Shown piece by piece: positions 34,608-43,099 of a stretch of DNA of 64,000 bases (its first letter is position 1; each line of letters starts with the position of its first letter). Source of the stretch: an uncultured Clostridia bacterium (GTDB taxonomy: Bacteria > Bacillota > Clostridia > Christensenellales > Aristaeellaceae); contig CAKTXZ010000006.1 of assembly GCA_934632155.1 (NCBI GenBank), positions 62,001 through 126,000 of the forward strand. The letters are read 5' to 3'. The position numbers and the translations under genes are program-made. Under the pieces are notes generated by a model. The model did no database searches and was not told the DNA's origin. It worked only from the letters and a program-made list of their open reading frames with translations.

Positions 34608-36491
34608 TTAATTGCCGGCGGCCATGGCTTCCTTCTGCGCCATGTACGCGTCATACGCATCGTAGTACGCGTCGGTATCCATATAGGTTTCCAGCTTCTT
34701 CTGGCCCTTGAAGCGATCCACCGTCAGGCCAAAGGGGGCGATGGGCGCCGTGAAGGGATCCAGCAGGGAGGCGGAATAGCCGCCGTTGCCGTAGCCAAAG
34801 GGCATTACATAGCCATGATGAATCAGGTAAGCCTCCGCCTTGGCATAAGCCTCATAGCGAGCCGCGATATCGTTGGTGATCGCCTTGGCGGCGTCCACCA
34901 GCGCGTAATATTCGTTCACCGCATCCTGATCAGTCGCCTTATCCATAAAGTTATAATTGCCGCCGCGGCGGAAGGGCATGGCGTAGGTATCCGGGTCGGC
35001 GTAGTCGGGGCCCCAGTTGCAGTTCATCATGCCGTACAGGCCGGATTTACGCGCGGACAAATAGCTGATGACCGGGCCCGCTTCGATCACCACATCGACA
35101 TAATCCGCGCCCAGCACGCCCTCGAGCTGCTGCTCGACCACCTGCGCCTCCTCGGCGGTATTGCCGCTGGAGCTGTTGGGGTTATACAGCAGCAGCAGCT
35201 TGACCGGGAAGGTCGCGCCCGCCGCGGTCAGCTCCTTCACGGCGATTTCCTTGTATTCCAGCGCCTTGGCCGTATCCAGCGTCTGCGCGCCCTTGGCCGT
35301 CAGCTCGGCAAGGTCGCCGATGTAGATATAATCCTTCCCGTTGATCTCGACAAAGGCGGGCGGGGTAATGGTGTTGTACAGCAGGGTCTCGGGGTTTTCG
35401 GCGTCCACCAGCGCCTTCGCCTTTACGCGGTTGAAGGCGTTAATGATCGACAGGCGGAAGCTCTCGTTATTAACCGCCAGCCGCCAGTTGTCCGGCTCGT
35501 AGATCGCGTCAAACTGCGGATCGAAATTAAAGGTGTAGAAGTAGGAATAATAGCTGGTCAGGCGCATGGGATGAATCATCGCGGCCTTTTTCTCGTCATT
35601 GAGCCAGTCGCCGGCCAGCTCCGGGCTGAGGGAGGCGGAGTCGACCTCGCCGCGCAGGTACATCTCGGGCGATACGTTAGAGGATTCCTTGTTATACTTG
35701 GAGATGATCTTGGTAATGTACACACGGTCCTTGTCCCAGTTATGCTCGCTGCGGCTCAGCACGCGAAGCTCCTGCGGGCGGAACTCGCTCAGGTAATACG
35801 CGCCGCAGTAAAGCAACGTATCGTTTCCGGTCGCCAGACCGAAGCTTTCCCCCTTTTGCTGCAGGAATTCTTCATTAACGGGCATAAAGTTGACATAGGT
35901 CAGCATGGACAGGAAATAAGGCACAGGCTCCACCAGCGTGTACTGGAGCGTCGTATCGTCCAACGCCTTCACGCCGACAGTATCCCAAGCCATCACCGGC
36001 GCGGGCTCCTCGCCCTCGGCGGGCGTCGACGTGCCCAGATAAAATTCCTTCGCGCCGGCAATTACGCCAAAAAGCTGAGAGGCCGTCGCGGAAGCGTTTT
36101 TCGCATCCAGAATATACCGCGCAGCCGCCACAAAGTCGTTCGCGACGACGGGCGCGACCACCTCGTCCTTGCCGTTGACCCAAACGGCGTCCTTGCGAAG
36201 GTGGAACGTCCACGTCAGGCCGTCGTCGGAATTTTCCCACGCTTCGGCCAGCGAAGGCTGCATTCTGCCGAATTCATCATACTCGACCAGCGTATCGATC
36301 AGGTTGGCGGCGATGGCGAATTCGCTTGTGGAGGATGTGACCAGATAGTTGAGCGTCGTCACCTCGCCCGAATAAAGGGATGTATACGTCGCCTCTTGAG
36401 GCGCTGCTTCCGCGGCCGCCTGCTGGACGGGCATTCCTATGCTCATAAAGGTAAACATTGCTGCGAGAACCAGATAGACGAACCGTTTCAT
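34608..36491 (-). CDS. oppA: Oligopeptide-binding protein OppA (family 5)
   Basis: About 627 residues. Signal peptide MKRFVYLVLAAMFTFMSIGMPVQQAAAEA without lipobox cysteine. Family-5 signatures: SLAEAWENSDDGLTWTFHLRKDAVWVNG near residue 90, the hinge patch and MNCNWGPDYADPDTYAMPF near residue 490. The start ATG 36491 follows GAGGAGGGGAC; the longer frame begins upstream of the promoter -10. It should capture peptides outside the membrane for OppBCDF. Murein peptides are a reasonable guess from the operon, not shown by the sequence of this protein. Confidence 0.9.
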   Translation of the reverse strand: MKRFVYLVLAAMFTFMSIGMPVQQAAAEAAPQEATYTSLYSGEVTTLNYLVTSSTSEFAIAANLIDTLVEYDEFGRMQPSLAEAWENSDDGLTWTFHLRKDAVWVNGKDEVVAPVVANDFVAAARYILDAKNASATASQLFGVIAGAKEFYLGTSTPAEGEEPAPVMAWDTVGVKALDDTTLQYTLVEPVPYFLSMLTYVNFMPVNEEFLQQKGESFGLATGNDTLLYCGAYYLSEFRPQELRVLSRSEHNWDKDRVYITKIISKYNKESSNVSPEMYLRGEVDSASLSPELAGDWLNDEKKAAMIHPMRLTSYYSYFYTFNFDPQFDAIYEPDNWRLAVNNESFRLSIINAFNRVKAKALVDAENPETLLYNTITPPAFVEINGKDYIYIGDLAELTAKGAQTLDTAKALEYKEIAVKELTAAGATFPVKLLLLYNPNSSSGNTAEEAQVVEQQLEGVLGADYVDVVIEAGPVISYLSARKSGLYGMMNCNWGPDYADPDTYAMPFRRGGNYNFMDKATDQDAVNEYYALVDAAKAITNDIAARYEAYAKAEAYLIHHGYVMPFGYGNGGYSASLLDPFTAPIAPFGLTVDRFKGQKKLETYMDTDAYYDAYDAYMAQKEAMAAGN

Positions 36492-36537
36492 TTTGTCCCC
36501 TCCTCTGTTCATTACATCCTTGTTACAGGACGAACCC

Positions 36538-36565
36538 ATTATAGCAGATATTTTGAAAAAATCCA
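36538..36565 (-). promoter_or_regulatory. Probable promoter of the opp-alr-ldcA operon
   Basis: A perfect minus-strand -10 TATAAT (36543-36538), with a weak -35 (TGGATT at 16 bp). The leader before the oppA start is about 40 nt. The weak -35 suggests an activator or a low basal level. Confidence 0.5.
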
Positions 36566-36916
36566 TCCCTCTGCATGCATTTTCATGCGCTTTGCCGGGC
36601 TATTTTCTGTTTTTCTATTGTATTTTGCATTTTTTGTTTTGTAATTATCCATTTTTGAATTATTTTCTGTGATTTTTCGATGCGTTTTCATTCTTTTTGC
36701 CAGTTTGTGTTTTTGATTTTTCATCAGCGTTCTTTCCGCTTCCCGGTCAAAACGCATATACAGCCGAACCAAGCCGCGCCTTTGGAGGGCAAAGCGCCGC
36801 AAATCCGGGCGCTGAAAAAGCCATCGCCCCCGCGCTTCGCAAAACTGAAGCGCGCGGCAATGGCTCTCGTCGCCCCTTTTGCCCGCCGTCATCCTTTCCT
36901 GTGCCCGGCTTCAACC
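36566..36916. other. Intergenic region without a supported gene
   Basis: About 350 bp between the oppA promoter and the SpoIID-type gene. Bases 36,566-36,730 are very A+T-rich, with repeated short GCATTTT/GCGTTTTCATTC-like motifs on the plus strand, a possible regulator landing area. The rest carries the terminator of the SpoIID-type gene. A 117-codon minus-strand frame here is Lys/Arg/Asn-rich and has no site or resemblance to known proteins. Confidence 0.6.
36815..36864 (-). terminator. Rho-independent terminator of the SpoIID-type gene
   Basis: On the minus strand GCCAT, GCC and CGCGCTTC pair with GAAGCGCG, GGC and ATGGC across an 8-base loop, followed by TTTTT. It begins 53 bp past the stop codon. 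Confidence 0.75.
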
Positions 36917-37918
36917 CTACCACAGCTTTTCAACCGTCACATCTCGAAAATAATAGTCGACGATTTCCTCCGCCGTCATGCCCTCCTGCGCCATGCCGTA
37001 AGCGCCCCACTGCGGCATCCCCACGCCATGCCCATAACCCTTTCCGGCCATGACGATCCGGCCGTCCTCCATTTTCAGGCTCGTCAGCAGGGTCGAACGC
37101 ATCCGCGACGAGCCCAGCGCAATTCTCAGCTCCGGCGCGGAAACCCGCTTGCCGTTGATGGCGATTTCCGTTGCGCGCCCGCTCTCCCCGCGCGCCGCCA
37201 CCGTGATCTCGCTGATAGCGGATGAAAGCGAAAGCCCGGCCTTTTTCGCCGCGGCAAGCACCTCGTCCTCCGTAAAGGAAGCCGACCATTCCTTAGCGTC
37301 CGCGGGCGCCTGATCGCTCTCCCGTCCCGCAACGCTCTGGGTATAGCCCGGCTCGCTCTGCGCATAGGCCAGGCCTTCCTTCGCGCGCGCCGTTACCCCG
37401 CCGGAGTGCGCGTGAAACCACGCATAGGGGAATGTTCCCTGATACGAAAGTGCCAGCCCGCGCGTTTCGCCCAGCGCCTGCTCAATGCGCTCGTTCACCC
37501 CCGTCGCGTCGTATGCCTGCGCCTCCTCAATATCGGTGGAGATGTCCGCGTTTTGATATTTGCTTTCCTTTTCGGTACAAAACTTGAGCACAAACGTCCG
37601 TGCGAGGATTGCCTGCGCCTTAAGCGCCTCCATCGGCCAATCGTTCTTCATTTCCCCTGCCAGCACGCCCAGAAGATAGGTTTCTATATCCATCTCCTGA
37701 CTTTTCTCCTCGTCCACCTGATACACCTGCAGCAGCGGCACGCCCTCGTCGTTCAGGCTCAGCTTTTCAGGCAACGCGGGCCGTCTGCCCGCCTTCACCC
37801 CGTCTCCGTCCGTGATACGCCGATTGTCGCCGTCCTCGTTGGCATTGGCAGCCGAGCATCCGGCCAAAACCAGCGCGACCATCATCAGCCCCAGCAGCAG
37901 TGCGAGTGTTTTTTTCAT
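36917..37918 (-). CDS. SpoIID/LytB-domain lipoprotein
   Basis: 333 residues with a true lipoprotein signal (MKKTLALLLGLMMVALVLAGC). The SpoIID domain shows YLLGVLAGEM (with the catalytic-type Glu), ALKAQAILARTF, WFHAHSGG and the C-terminal GYGHGVGMPQWGAYGMA. SpoIID enzymes are lytic transglycosylases that cut denuded glycan strands during engulfment. The lipid anchor replaces the usual membrane helix, and no other sporulation gene is adjacent, so this may be a vegetative paralogue and I assign no symbol. Confidence 0.88.
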   Translation of the reverse strand: MKKTLALLLGLMMVALVLAGCSAANANEDGDNRRITDGDGVKAGRRPALPEKLSLNDEGVPLLQVYQVDEEKSQEMDIETYLLGVLAGEMKNDWPMEALKAQAILARTFVLKFCTEKESKYQNADISTDIEEAQAYDATGVNERIEQALGETRGLALSYQGTFPYAWFHAHSGGVTARAKEGLAYAQSEPGYTQSVAGRESDQAPADAKEWSASFTEDEVLAAAKKAGLSLSSAISEITVAARGESGRATEIAINGKRVSAPELRIALGSSRMRSTLLTSLKMEDGRIVMAGKGYGHGVGMPQWGAYGMAQEGMTAEEIVDYYFRDVTVEKLW

Positions 37919-38011
37919 TAAAAAATCCCCCCTATGGCACTAGCATGAGCGTCAGGCTTCGCCGCCATACGGGGAATTTTTTCATTTATTCAGCACTTAT
38001 TTCCGGGGAAA

Positions 38012-39319
38012 TCAGCCCACCGGAACGTCCCACTGCGTGCCCAGCCGCTCGTTTATGCGGACAAAGGTCTGCGTTCCGGCAACGCCGTCCACCTTCAGCT
38101 TTTCAGCGCGCTGGAAGCGGCGCACGGCCAGCTCGGTCTTCGCGCCGAATTTTCCGTCGTCGCCGCCGGGCGCAAGGTAACCCAGCAGAATCAGCTGATT
38201 TTGCAGCTTTTTCACGGAAGCGCCGCTGCTGCCCTTGCGCAGGGAGCCGGTATAACTGCCCACGGAGGAGCCGCCGTCGATCACGCCCTGCTCAGCGTTC
38301 TTGATATTGAACGTCTTGATGATCGCCCACGTTTCGCTGCCGATCACGCCGTCCTGCTTCAGGTTATAATCCTTCTGCAGCGCGACAACCGCCTGCTTGG
38401 TCTTGGGGCCGAAGATACCGTCGGCATTGCCCAGCAGATAGCCGGCCGCCTTCAGGCGCATCTGGGCGTTGGCAACGTCCGAGCCGTGCATGCCCAGCCG
38501 CAGGGAACGGTCCTTATAGGGATCGTCCGCCGTGCCCTTGTTATCGTTTTCCTGCTGCTCCTGATCGTTGATCGTCGTCGGCCACAGGTAGCGGCGCACG
38601 ATCGGCCCCGCCTTGCCGTCCGCCTTCAGGCCGTTGGCCGTCTGGAATTTCTTGACCGCCGCGACCGTGTCCGTTCCGTAGTAGCCCGAGGGGGTAATGG
38701 AAAGATAATTCAGCGAAATCAGCTTGTTCTGAAGGACATAGACGTCGTAGCCGCGGTCGCCGGAGGAAAGGGTGCGTCTTGGCAGCGCGCCGTTGAAGAT
38801 TTTGGCGGTGCCGTTGAACAGCGCGTCGTAGGTCGCGCTGCCCACCCTGCCGTCCACCTTCAGGCCGGTCGAGGCCTGAAACGCCTTGACCGCGCGGGTG
38901 ACGTTCACGCCAAAGATGCCGTCGATCGTGCCGCTGTAATAGTACGTTTCGCGCAGCTTGCGCTGAAGCTCCTTGACCGCCTCGCCCGTCATGCCCTGCT
39001 GCAGGGTGTTGGCGGCGGCGGAATTCTTAAACACCGCGTTTTCGGAATTAAGCAGCGCCAGCGTCGCCGGGCCGATTTTTCCATCCACCGTCAGGCCGTT
39101 ATTCTTCTGAAAAATCTTGACGGCGGAAAGCACGCCGTTGCCGAACACACCGTCGAGCTTGCCGTTATAGTAGCCATAATACTGCAGGCGCTCCTGCGCG
39201 GCTAAAACGTTTTCACCCTTCGCGCCAAAGGCGATGGTTCCCGCGCCGGAATCAGCCAGCGCCGCGGCAGGCAGCAGAACCACCAGCGCCAGCAGCAACG
39301 CCAAAACACGCTTCATCAT
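38012..39319 (-). CDS. Secreted protein with five peptidoglycan-binding repeats
   Basis: 435 residues: signal peptide to about residue 22, then five PG_binding_1 repeats of about 65 residues, each with L-Q-x-x-L ... G-x-x-x-G-x-F-G and a closing DG-x-x-G-x-x-T. Key examples are LDGVFGNGVLSAVKIFQ and ADGIFGPKTKQAVVALQ. There is no catalytic domain, so it is probably a wall-attached scaffold or a binding partner. Start ATG 39319 follows GGAGG at nine bases. It has its own promoter. Confidence 0.88.
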   Translation of the reverse strand: MMKRVLALLLALVVLLPAAALADSGAGTIAFGAKGENVLAAQERLQYYGYYNGKLDGVFGNGVLSAVKIFQKNNGLTVDGKIGPATLALLNSENAVFKNSAAANTLQQGMTGEAVKELQRKLRETYYYSGTIDGIFGVNVTRAVKAFQASTGLKVDGRVGSATYDALFNGTAKIFNGALPRRTLSSGDRGYDVYVLQNKLISLNYLSITPSGYYGTDTVAAVKKFQTANGLKADGKAGPIVRRYLWPTTINDQEQQENDNKGTADDPYKDRSLRLGMHGSDVANAQMRLKAAGYLLGNADGIFGPKTKQAVVALQKDYNLKQDGVIGSETWAIIKTFNIKNAEQGVIDGGSSVGSYTGSLRKGSSGASVKKLQNQLILLGYLAPGGDDGKFGAKTELAVRRFQRAEKLKVDGVAGTQTFVRINERLGTQWDVPVG

Positions 39320-39382
39320 TTGAACAAGCCTCCTTTTCCAAAAACGAACGGCGTCTGCCCGCCCGTCTCTTGCCGCTATTGT

Positions 39383-39412
39383 ATCATACCTCGTGAAAAA
39401 ATCCTATTCCAA
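39383..39412 (-). promoter_or_regulatory. Promoter of the five-repeat peptidoglycan-binding protein
   Basis: Minus-strand TTGGAA (39412-39407), 18-bp spacer, TATGAT (39388-39383). About 20 bp further upstream lies the A+T-rich inverted repeat AATTTAC-N11-GTAAATT (39431-39455), a possible operator. Confidence 0.5.
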
Positions 39413-39469
39413 TTCTGTTTCGAATTCCGTAATTTACATGTAACAACTGTAAATTCCCGGCGCGGCGCC

Positions 39470-40318
39470 CTACACGGCGAAGCCCTGCCGGCCCTTCACC
39501 CGGCCAAAGATCATCCTGCCGGCGCTGGTCTGCAAAACGGTGGTGACCACCACGTCCGTCACCTCGCCCACATAGCGCTTGCCGTTTTCCACCACCACCA
39601 TCGTGCCGTCGTCCAGATAGGCTACGCCCTGTCCGGGCTCCTTGCCGTCGCGAATGAGGCGCACGCTCATTTCCTCGCCCGGCAGCACGACCGGCCGCAG
39701 CGCGCCGGCAAGCTCGTTGATGTTCAGCACGCGCACGCCCGTCACGCCCGCCACCTTGTTCAGGTTATAATCGTTCGTCAGCACGGCTGCGTTTCGCTCC
39801 TTCGCCAGCCGCAGCAGCCGCACGTCCACCTCCGCCGCGTCCTCCTCGCTCTCCTCAATGCGCACAGCCTGCCCCGCTTCCTCCTGAAGCCTCGCCACAA
39901 TGTCCAGCCCGCGCCGGCCACGGCTGCGGCGCAGGGAATCGGCGCTGTCGGCGATATGGCGCAGCTCGTCCAGCACAAAGGTGGGAATCACAAGCTCGCC
40001 CTCCAAAAAACCGGCCTTGCAGATATCCAGAATTCGTCCGTCGATGAGCACCGAAGTGTCCAGCACCTTTTCCCTGCGCACGGCGGAAGGCGCTTGTTCT
40101 CCGTCATCGTGCGTCAGCGCTTTTTCCCTTCTCCCGGCGCGCCAGCCGACGGCAATCAGCGCGGCGTAAACGCCCGCCGACACGCCCAGCGCTCCCCATC
40201 CCGCCGGAAGAAAACGCAGCGGCTGGGTCAGCAGCGCGGCGGCCAGCATGCCTGCAAAAGCGCCGCACAGGGAACGGATGCGCTTGCTGCGCAACAATTC
40301 ATCGCAGGTTTTTTCCAT
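39470..40318 (-). CDS. PIN/TRAM-domain membrane protein (YacL family)
   Basis: About 282 residues starting at ATG 40318 (MEKTCDELL) behind AGAGGGATAAAC. Two N-terminal membrane segments replace the four found in Bacillus YacL. The PIN domain has its acidic residues in VLDTSVLIDGRI, VLDELRHIAD and LTNDYNLNKVA, and the C-terminal TRAM domain contains PGQGVAYLDDGTMVVVENG. A membrane-tethered ribonuclease or RNA-binding protein. The neighbouring radA matches the Bacillus radA-disA-yacL order without disA. Confidence 0.88.
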   Translation of the reverse strand: MEKTCDELLRSKRIRSLCGAFAGMLAAALLTQPLRFLPAGWGALGVSAGVYAALIAVGWRAGRREKALTHDDGEQAPSAVRREKVLDTSVLIDGRILDICKAGFLEGELVIPTFVLDELRHIADSADSLRRSRGRRGLDIVARLQEEAGQAVRIEESEEDAAEVDVRLLRLAKERNAAVLTNDYNLNKVAGVTGVRVLNINELAGALRPVVLPGEEMSVRLIRDGKEPGQGVAYLDDGTMVVVENGKRYVGEVTDVVVTTVLQTSAGRMIFGRVKGRQGFAV

Positions 40319-40400
40319 GTTTATCCCTCTTTCTGTCATGCATGCGTTCATAGTATGCGCCGTCCGCTCCAAACGCATGCGCCGCGAGGGAAAACATGCG

Positions 40401-41786
40401 TCAGGAGGGCGGCATCAGGTTCAGCACCGCCATTGCCTGCGCCACGGTATCCACGCCGTAGAGGCGCACGCCCTCAGGCGCTTTCAGCTTTCGCGCGCTG
40501 TCCCGCGGGCAAAGAATATTGACAAAGCCCAGCCGACGGCATTCAGCCACGCGGCGCTCCATCTGCGCGATAGCGCGTACCTCGCCCGCCAGCCCGACCT
40601 CGCCCATGACCGCCCAGTCGCCGGGAACGGCGCTGTCCGAATAGGAGGAGGCGACCGCCATGCACAGCGCCAGATCGGCCGCCGGCTCATTGAGCGACAG
40701 CCCGCCCGCCACGTTGATGTACACGTCGCGGTTATACATTTTCAGCCGCGCGCGCTTTTCCATCACAGCCAGCAGCAGCATCACGCGGGACGCGTCGACG
40801 CCGTCCGCCGTGCGGCGCGGCACCTGGTAAAACGATTGCGTCACCAGCGCCTGAATATCCACCAGCATCGGCCGCGAGCCCTCCATGCCGCAGAACACGC
40901 AGGAGCCGCTCGCGCCCTTGGCGCGCTGGGACAGCAGCGTTTCGGACGCGTTTTGCACCGCGCGCATGCCCTCGCCCGTCATTTCGAAAATGCCCAGCTC
41001 GTTCACCGAGCCGAAGCGATTTTTCACCGCGCGCAGCAGCCGGTATTCATGCTGATGGTCGCCCTCGAAATAAAGCACCACATCCACCATGTGCTCCAAT
41101 ACCCGCGGCCCCGCCAGCGCCCCCTCCTTCGTTACGTGGCCGACCAGCACGACGGCGCAGTTTTCGGTCTTGGCGTAGCGCATGAGCATAGCCGCGCTCT
41201 CGCGCACCTGGCTTACGCTGCCCGGCGCGCTGCCAAGCTCGGGACGGTACATCGTCTGAATGGAATCGATCACGCAAAAATCCGGGCCGATCCGGCGCAT
41301 TTTCTCTTCCACGGCGTCCATGGCGTTTTCCGTCAGGATGAACATTTCGCTTTTCCCCGCGCCAAGCCTGTCCGCCCGCAGACGAATCTGCCGCGCGCTT
41401 TCCTCGCCGCTGACGTACAGCACGCGCTTGCCTGTTCGGGAAAGGTACGCGCATATCTGCAGCAGCAGCGTGGATTTGCCGATGCCCGGATCGCCGCCCA
41501 CCAGAATCAGCGCGCCCGTCACAATGCCGCCGCCCAGTACCCGATCCAGTTCCTCCATGCCGCTGGAGGTATATACCTGCTCGCCCGTTTCCACATCGCT
41601 CAGGCGCGTCGCGTCCCCGCCCGTTCCGCCGCGCTGCTTGTATTGCTTGGGCGCGGGCTCCGCGGCTGCGGCCGGGATGATTTCCTCCAGCGTATTCCAC
41701 GCACCGCACGCCGGGCATTTTCCCAGCCACCCGTGCGTTTCATAGCCGCAGGCGGAGCATTGATAGGTACTTTTCCTTTTTGCCAT
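40401..41786 (-). CDS. radA: DNA repair protein RadA
   Basis: 461 residues: N-terminal zinc ribbon (CSACGYETHGWLGKCPACG), RecA-like ATPase with Walker A GGDPGIGKST and Walker B CVIDSIQTM, the RadA motif KNRFGS and a C-terminal Lon-like fold (NVAGGLSLNEPAADLALCMA). It drives branch migration of recombination intermediates. Start ATG 41786 behind GGGAGGCAGCG. Confidence 0.96.
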   Translation of the reverse strand: MAKRKSTYQCSACGYETHGWLGKCPACGAWNTLEEIIPAAAAEPAPKQYKQRGGTGGDATRLSDVETGEQVYTSSGMEELDRVLGGGIVTGALILVGGDPGIGKSTLLLQICAYLSRTGKRVLYVSGEESARQIRLRADRLGAGKSEMFILTENAMDAVEEKMRRIGPDFCVIDSIQTMYRPELGSAPGSVSQVRESAAMLMRYAKTENCAVVLVGHVTKEGALAGPRVLEHMVDVVLYFEGDHQHEYRLLRAVKNRFGSVNELGIFEMTGEGMRAVQNASETLLSQRAKGASGSCVFCGMEGSRPMLVDIQALVTQSFYQVPRRTADGVDASRVMLLLAVMEKRARLKMYNRDVYINVAGGLSLNEPAADLALCMAVASSYSDSAVPGDWAVMGEVGLAGEVRAIAQMERRVAECRRLGFVNILCPRDSARKLKAPEGVRLYGVDTVAQAMAVLNLMPPS

Positions 41787-41910
41787 CGCTGCCTCCCGAA
41801 GGGGCGGGTAACAACCGCCCTGATCGTATCACTTCTTTTTCCTGCGCGCCATGACTTCTTTTGTCGCAAAAGCGCGAAGGGATGAAAAAATCGTTCGTCA
41901 AAAAAGTGTA

Positions 41911-41933
41911 AAATCCTGCATTGCGCAGGATTT
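41911..41933. promoter_or_regulatory. Inverted repeat in the radA / metallophosphoesterase divergent region
   Basis: AAATCCTGC-N5-GCAGGATTT, a perfect 9-bp repeat ending four bases upstream of the -35 of the plus-strand promoter. Possible operator shared by the divergent genes. Confidence 0.45.
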
Positions 41934-41937
41934 CCGA

Positions 41938-41966
41938 TTGCATAGCCGCGTTTTTTCCGTTATAAT
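41938..41966 (+). promoter_or_regulatory. Promoter of the metallophosphoesterase-ppk1 operon
   Basis: TTGCAT (41938-41943), 17-bp spacer, TATAAT (41961-41966). The coding start at 41997 lies about 24 bp past the expected +1. Confidence 0.65.
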
Positions 41967-41996
41967 GTTCAAGGATTTTTGAAAGGAGCCTGCCGT

Positions 41997-43076
41997 ATGC
42001 GCCGCTACAAGGACCCTTTATTCGCCCCTGAAAGGAAGCGTCACCCGGCGCTTGCCTTTCTGGTGATTTTGCTCGTTTTTCTGCTGGCCACGCTGCTGAC
42101 GCTCAATTATATCAACAACAGCCGCGTCGATCTGCTTCGCCAGCGCGTCACCGTGCCCAACCTGCCCTCTTCCATGGAGAATTTCTCCATTCTGCACATC
42201 AGCGACCTGCACGGGCTTTATTTCGGCGCAAATCAGGAACGCTTTGCCAGCGCGATTCGCGGCCTTTCCTATAACGTCGTCTGCATCACCGGCGACATAA
42301 CCGGCAAAAGCGGCGACGCAGACGCCTTTCTCAAGCTGCTGGACGTTTTGGACCCGAACGTGCCGGTCTATTTCATTGTCGGCGACGAGGATCCCGACCC
42401 CATCTTGGCGACGCCGCATCGGACGGACGGCGCAAAGAACGCCTTTATTCAGCAGGCCGAGGCCAAGGGCGCGGTTTATCTGGACGCGCCCTACAAAATT
42501 ACCGTAGGCAAGTCCACGCTGTGGCTCGCGCCTGAATGGGTGTATACGCTGGACGTCGCCGCCTCCGAAACGGGGCTGGTGGATCGTCAGCGCGAGCTGC
42601 TTTCCGAGCCCGCCTCCGCCGCGCGGCGAGCCGCCATGGAGGCCGTCGAATATCAGCTTGACCAGCTCGCGCGCATTCAGGCGGCGCGGCGCGAGGTTGC
42701 GGACGACGATATCCACATCGCAGTTACGCACCATCCGCTGCAGCTGTCCGCCATGGCCTCCCTGCAGGAATGGACGGCCACGGACAACGACAGCTATGTG
42801 CGCAAGATTTCCCTCGTGCTGGCCGGGCATTACGCCGCCGGGCAATGGCGGCTGCCGGGCGTTGGCGCGGTGCGCGTGCCGCTTTCCGCAGGGCTGGGCA
42901 ATAACGGCTGGTTTCCCGGCGATCAGCAGGTGGTCGGCCTCTCCTCGGTCATGGGCATTCCGCAATACATCAGCCCGGGTCTGGGCCCCTGCGCGGTCAG
43001 CGGCCTGCCCAATTTCCGCCTGTTCAACACGCCCGCCGTCACGCTGCTGACGCTGACGACAAAAATGACCCACTGA
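41997..43076 (+). CDS. Membrane-anchored metallophosphoesterase-like protein with degraded metal motifs
   Basis: About 359 residues; one N-terminal membrane helix (LAFLVILLVFLLATLLTLNYI), the domain outside. Calcineurin-type motifs are only partly kept: ISDLHG and GDITGKSGD are present and THHP is present, but the usual GNHD reads GDED and the last GHxHGGQ reads GHYAAGQ, so two metal-binding His/Asn positions are lost. Activity is therefore doubtful. Start ATG 41997 follows AAAGGAG. It is 23 bp ahead of ppk1 in the same operon. Confidence 0.78.
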   Translation: MRRYKDPLFAPERKRHPALAFLVILLVFLLATLLTLNYINNSRVDLLRQRVTVPNLPSSMENFSILHISDLHGLYFGANQERFASAIRGLSYNVVCITGDITGKSGDADAFLKLLDVLDPNVPVYFIVGDEDPDPILATPHRTDGAKNAFIQQAEAKGAVYLDAPYKITVGKSTLWLAPEWVYTLDVAASETGLVDRQRELLSEPASAARRAAMEAVEYQLDQLARIQAARREVADDDIHIAVTHHPLQLSAMASLQEWTATDNDSYVRKISLVLAGHYAAGQWRLPGVGAVRVPLSAGLGNNGWFPGDQQVVGLSSVMGIPQYISPGLGPCAVSGLPNFRLFNTPAVTLLTLTTKMTH

Positions 43077-43099
43077 AGCAAAGCAAGGAGCGTTTTTGT

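Noticed and set aside
36539..36892. 117-codon minus-strand frame between oppA and the SpoIID-type gene
   Set aside because: It has no ribosome-binding site, covers the terminator and the oppA promoter, and encodes a Lys/Asn/Arg-rich chain unlike any protein family.
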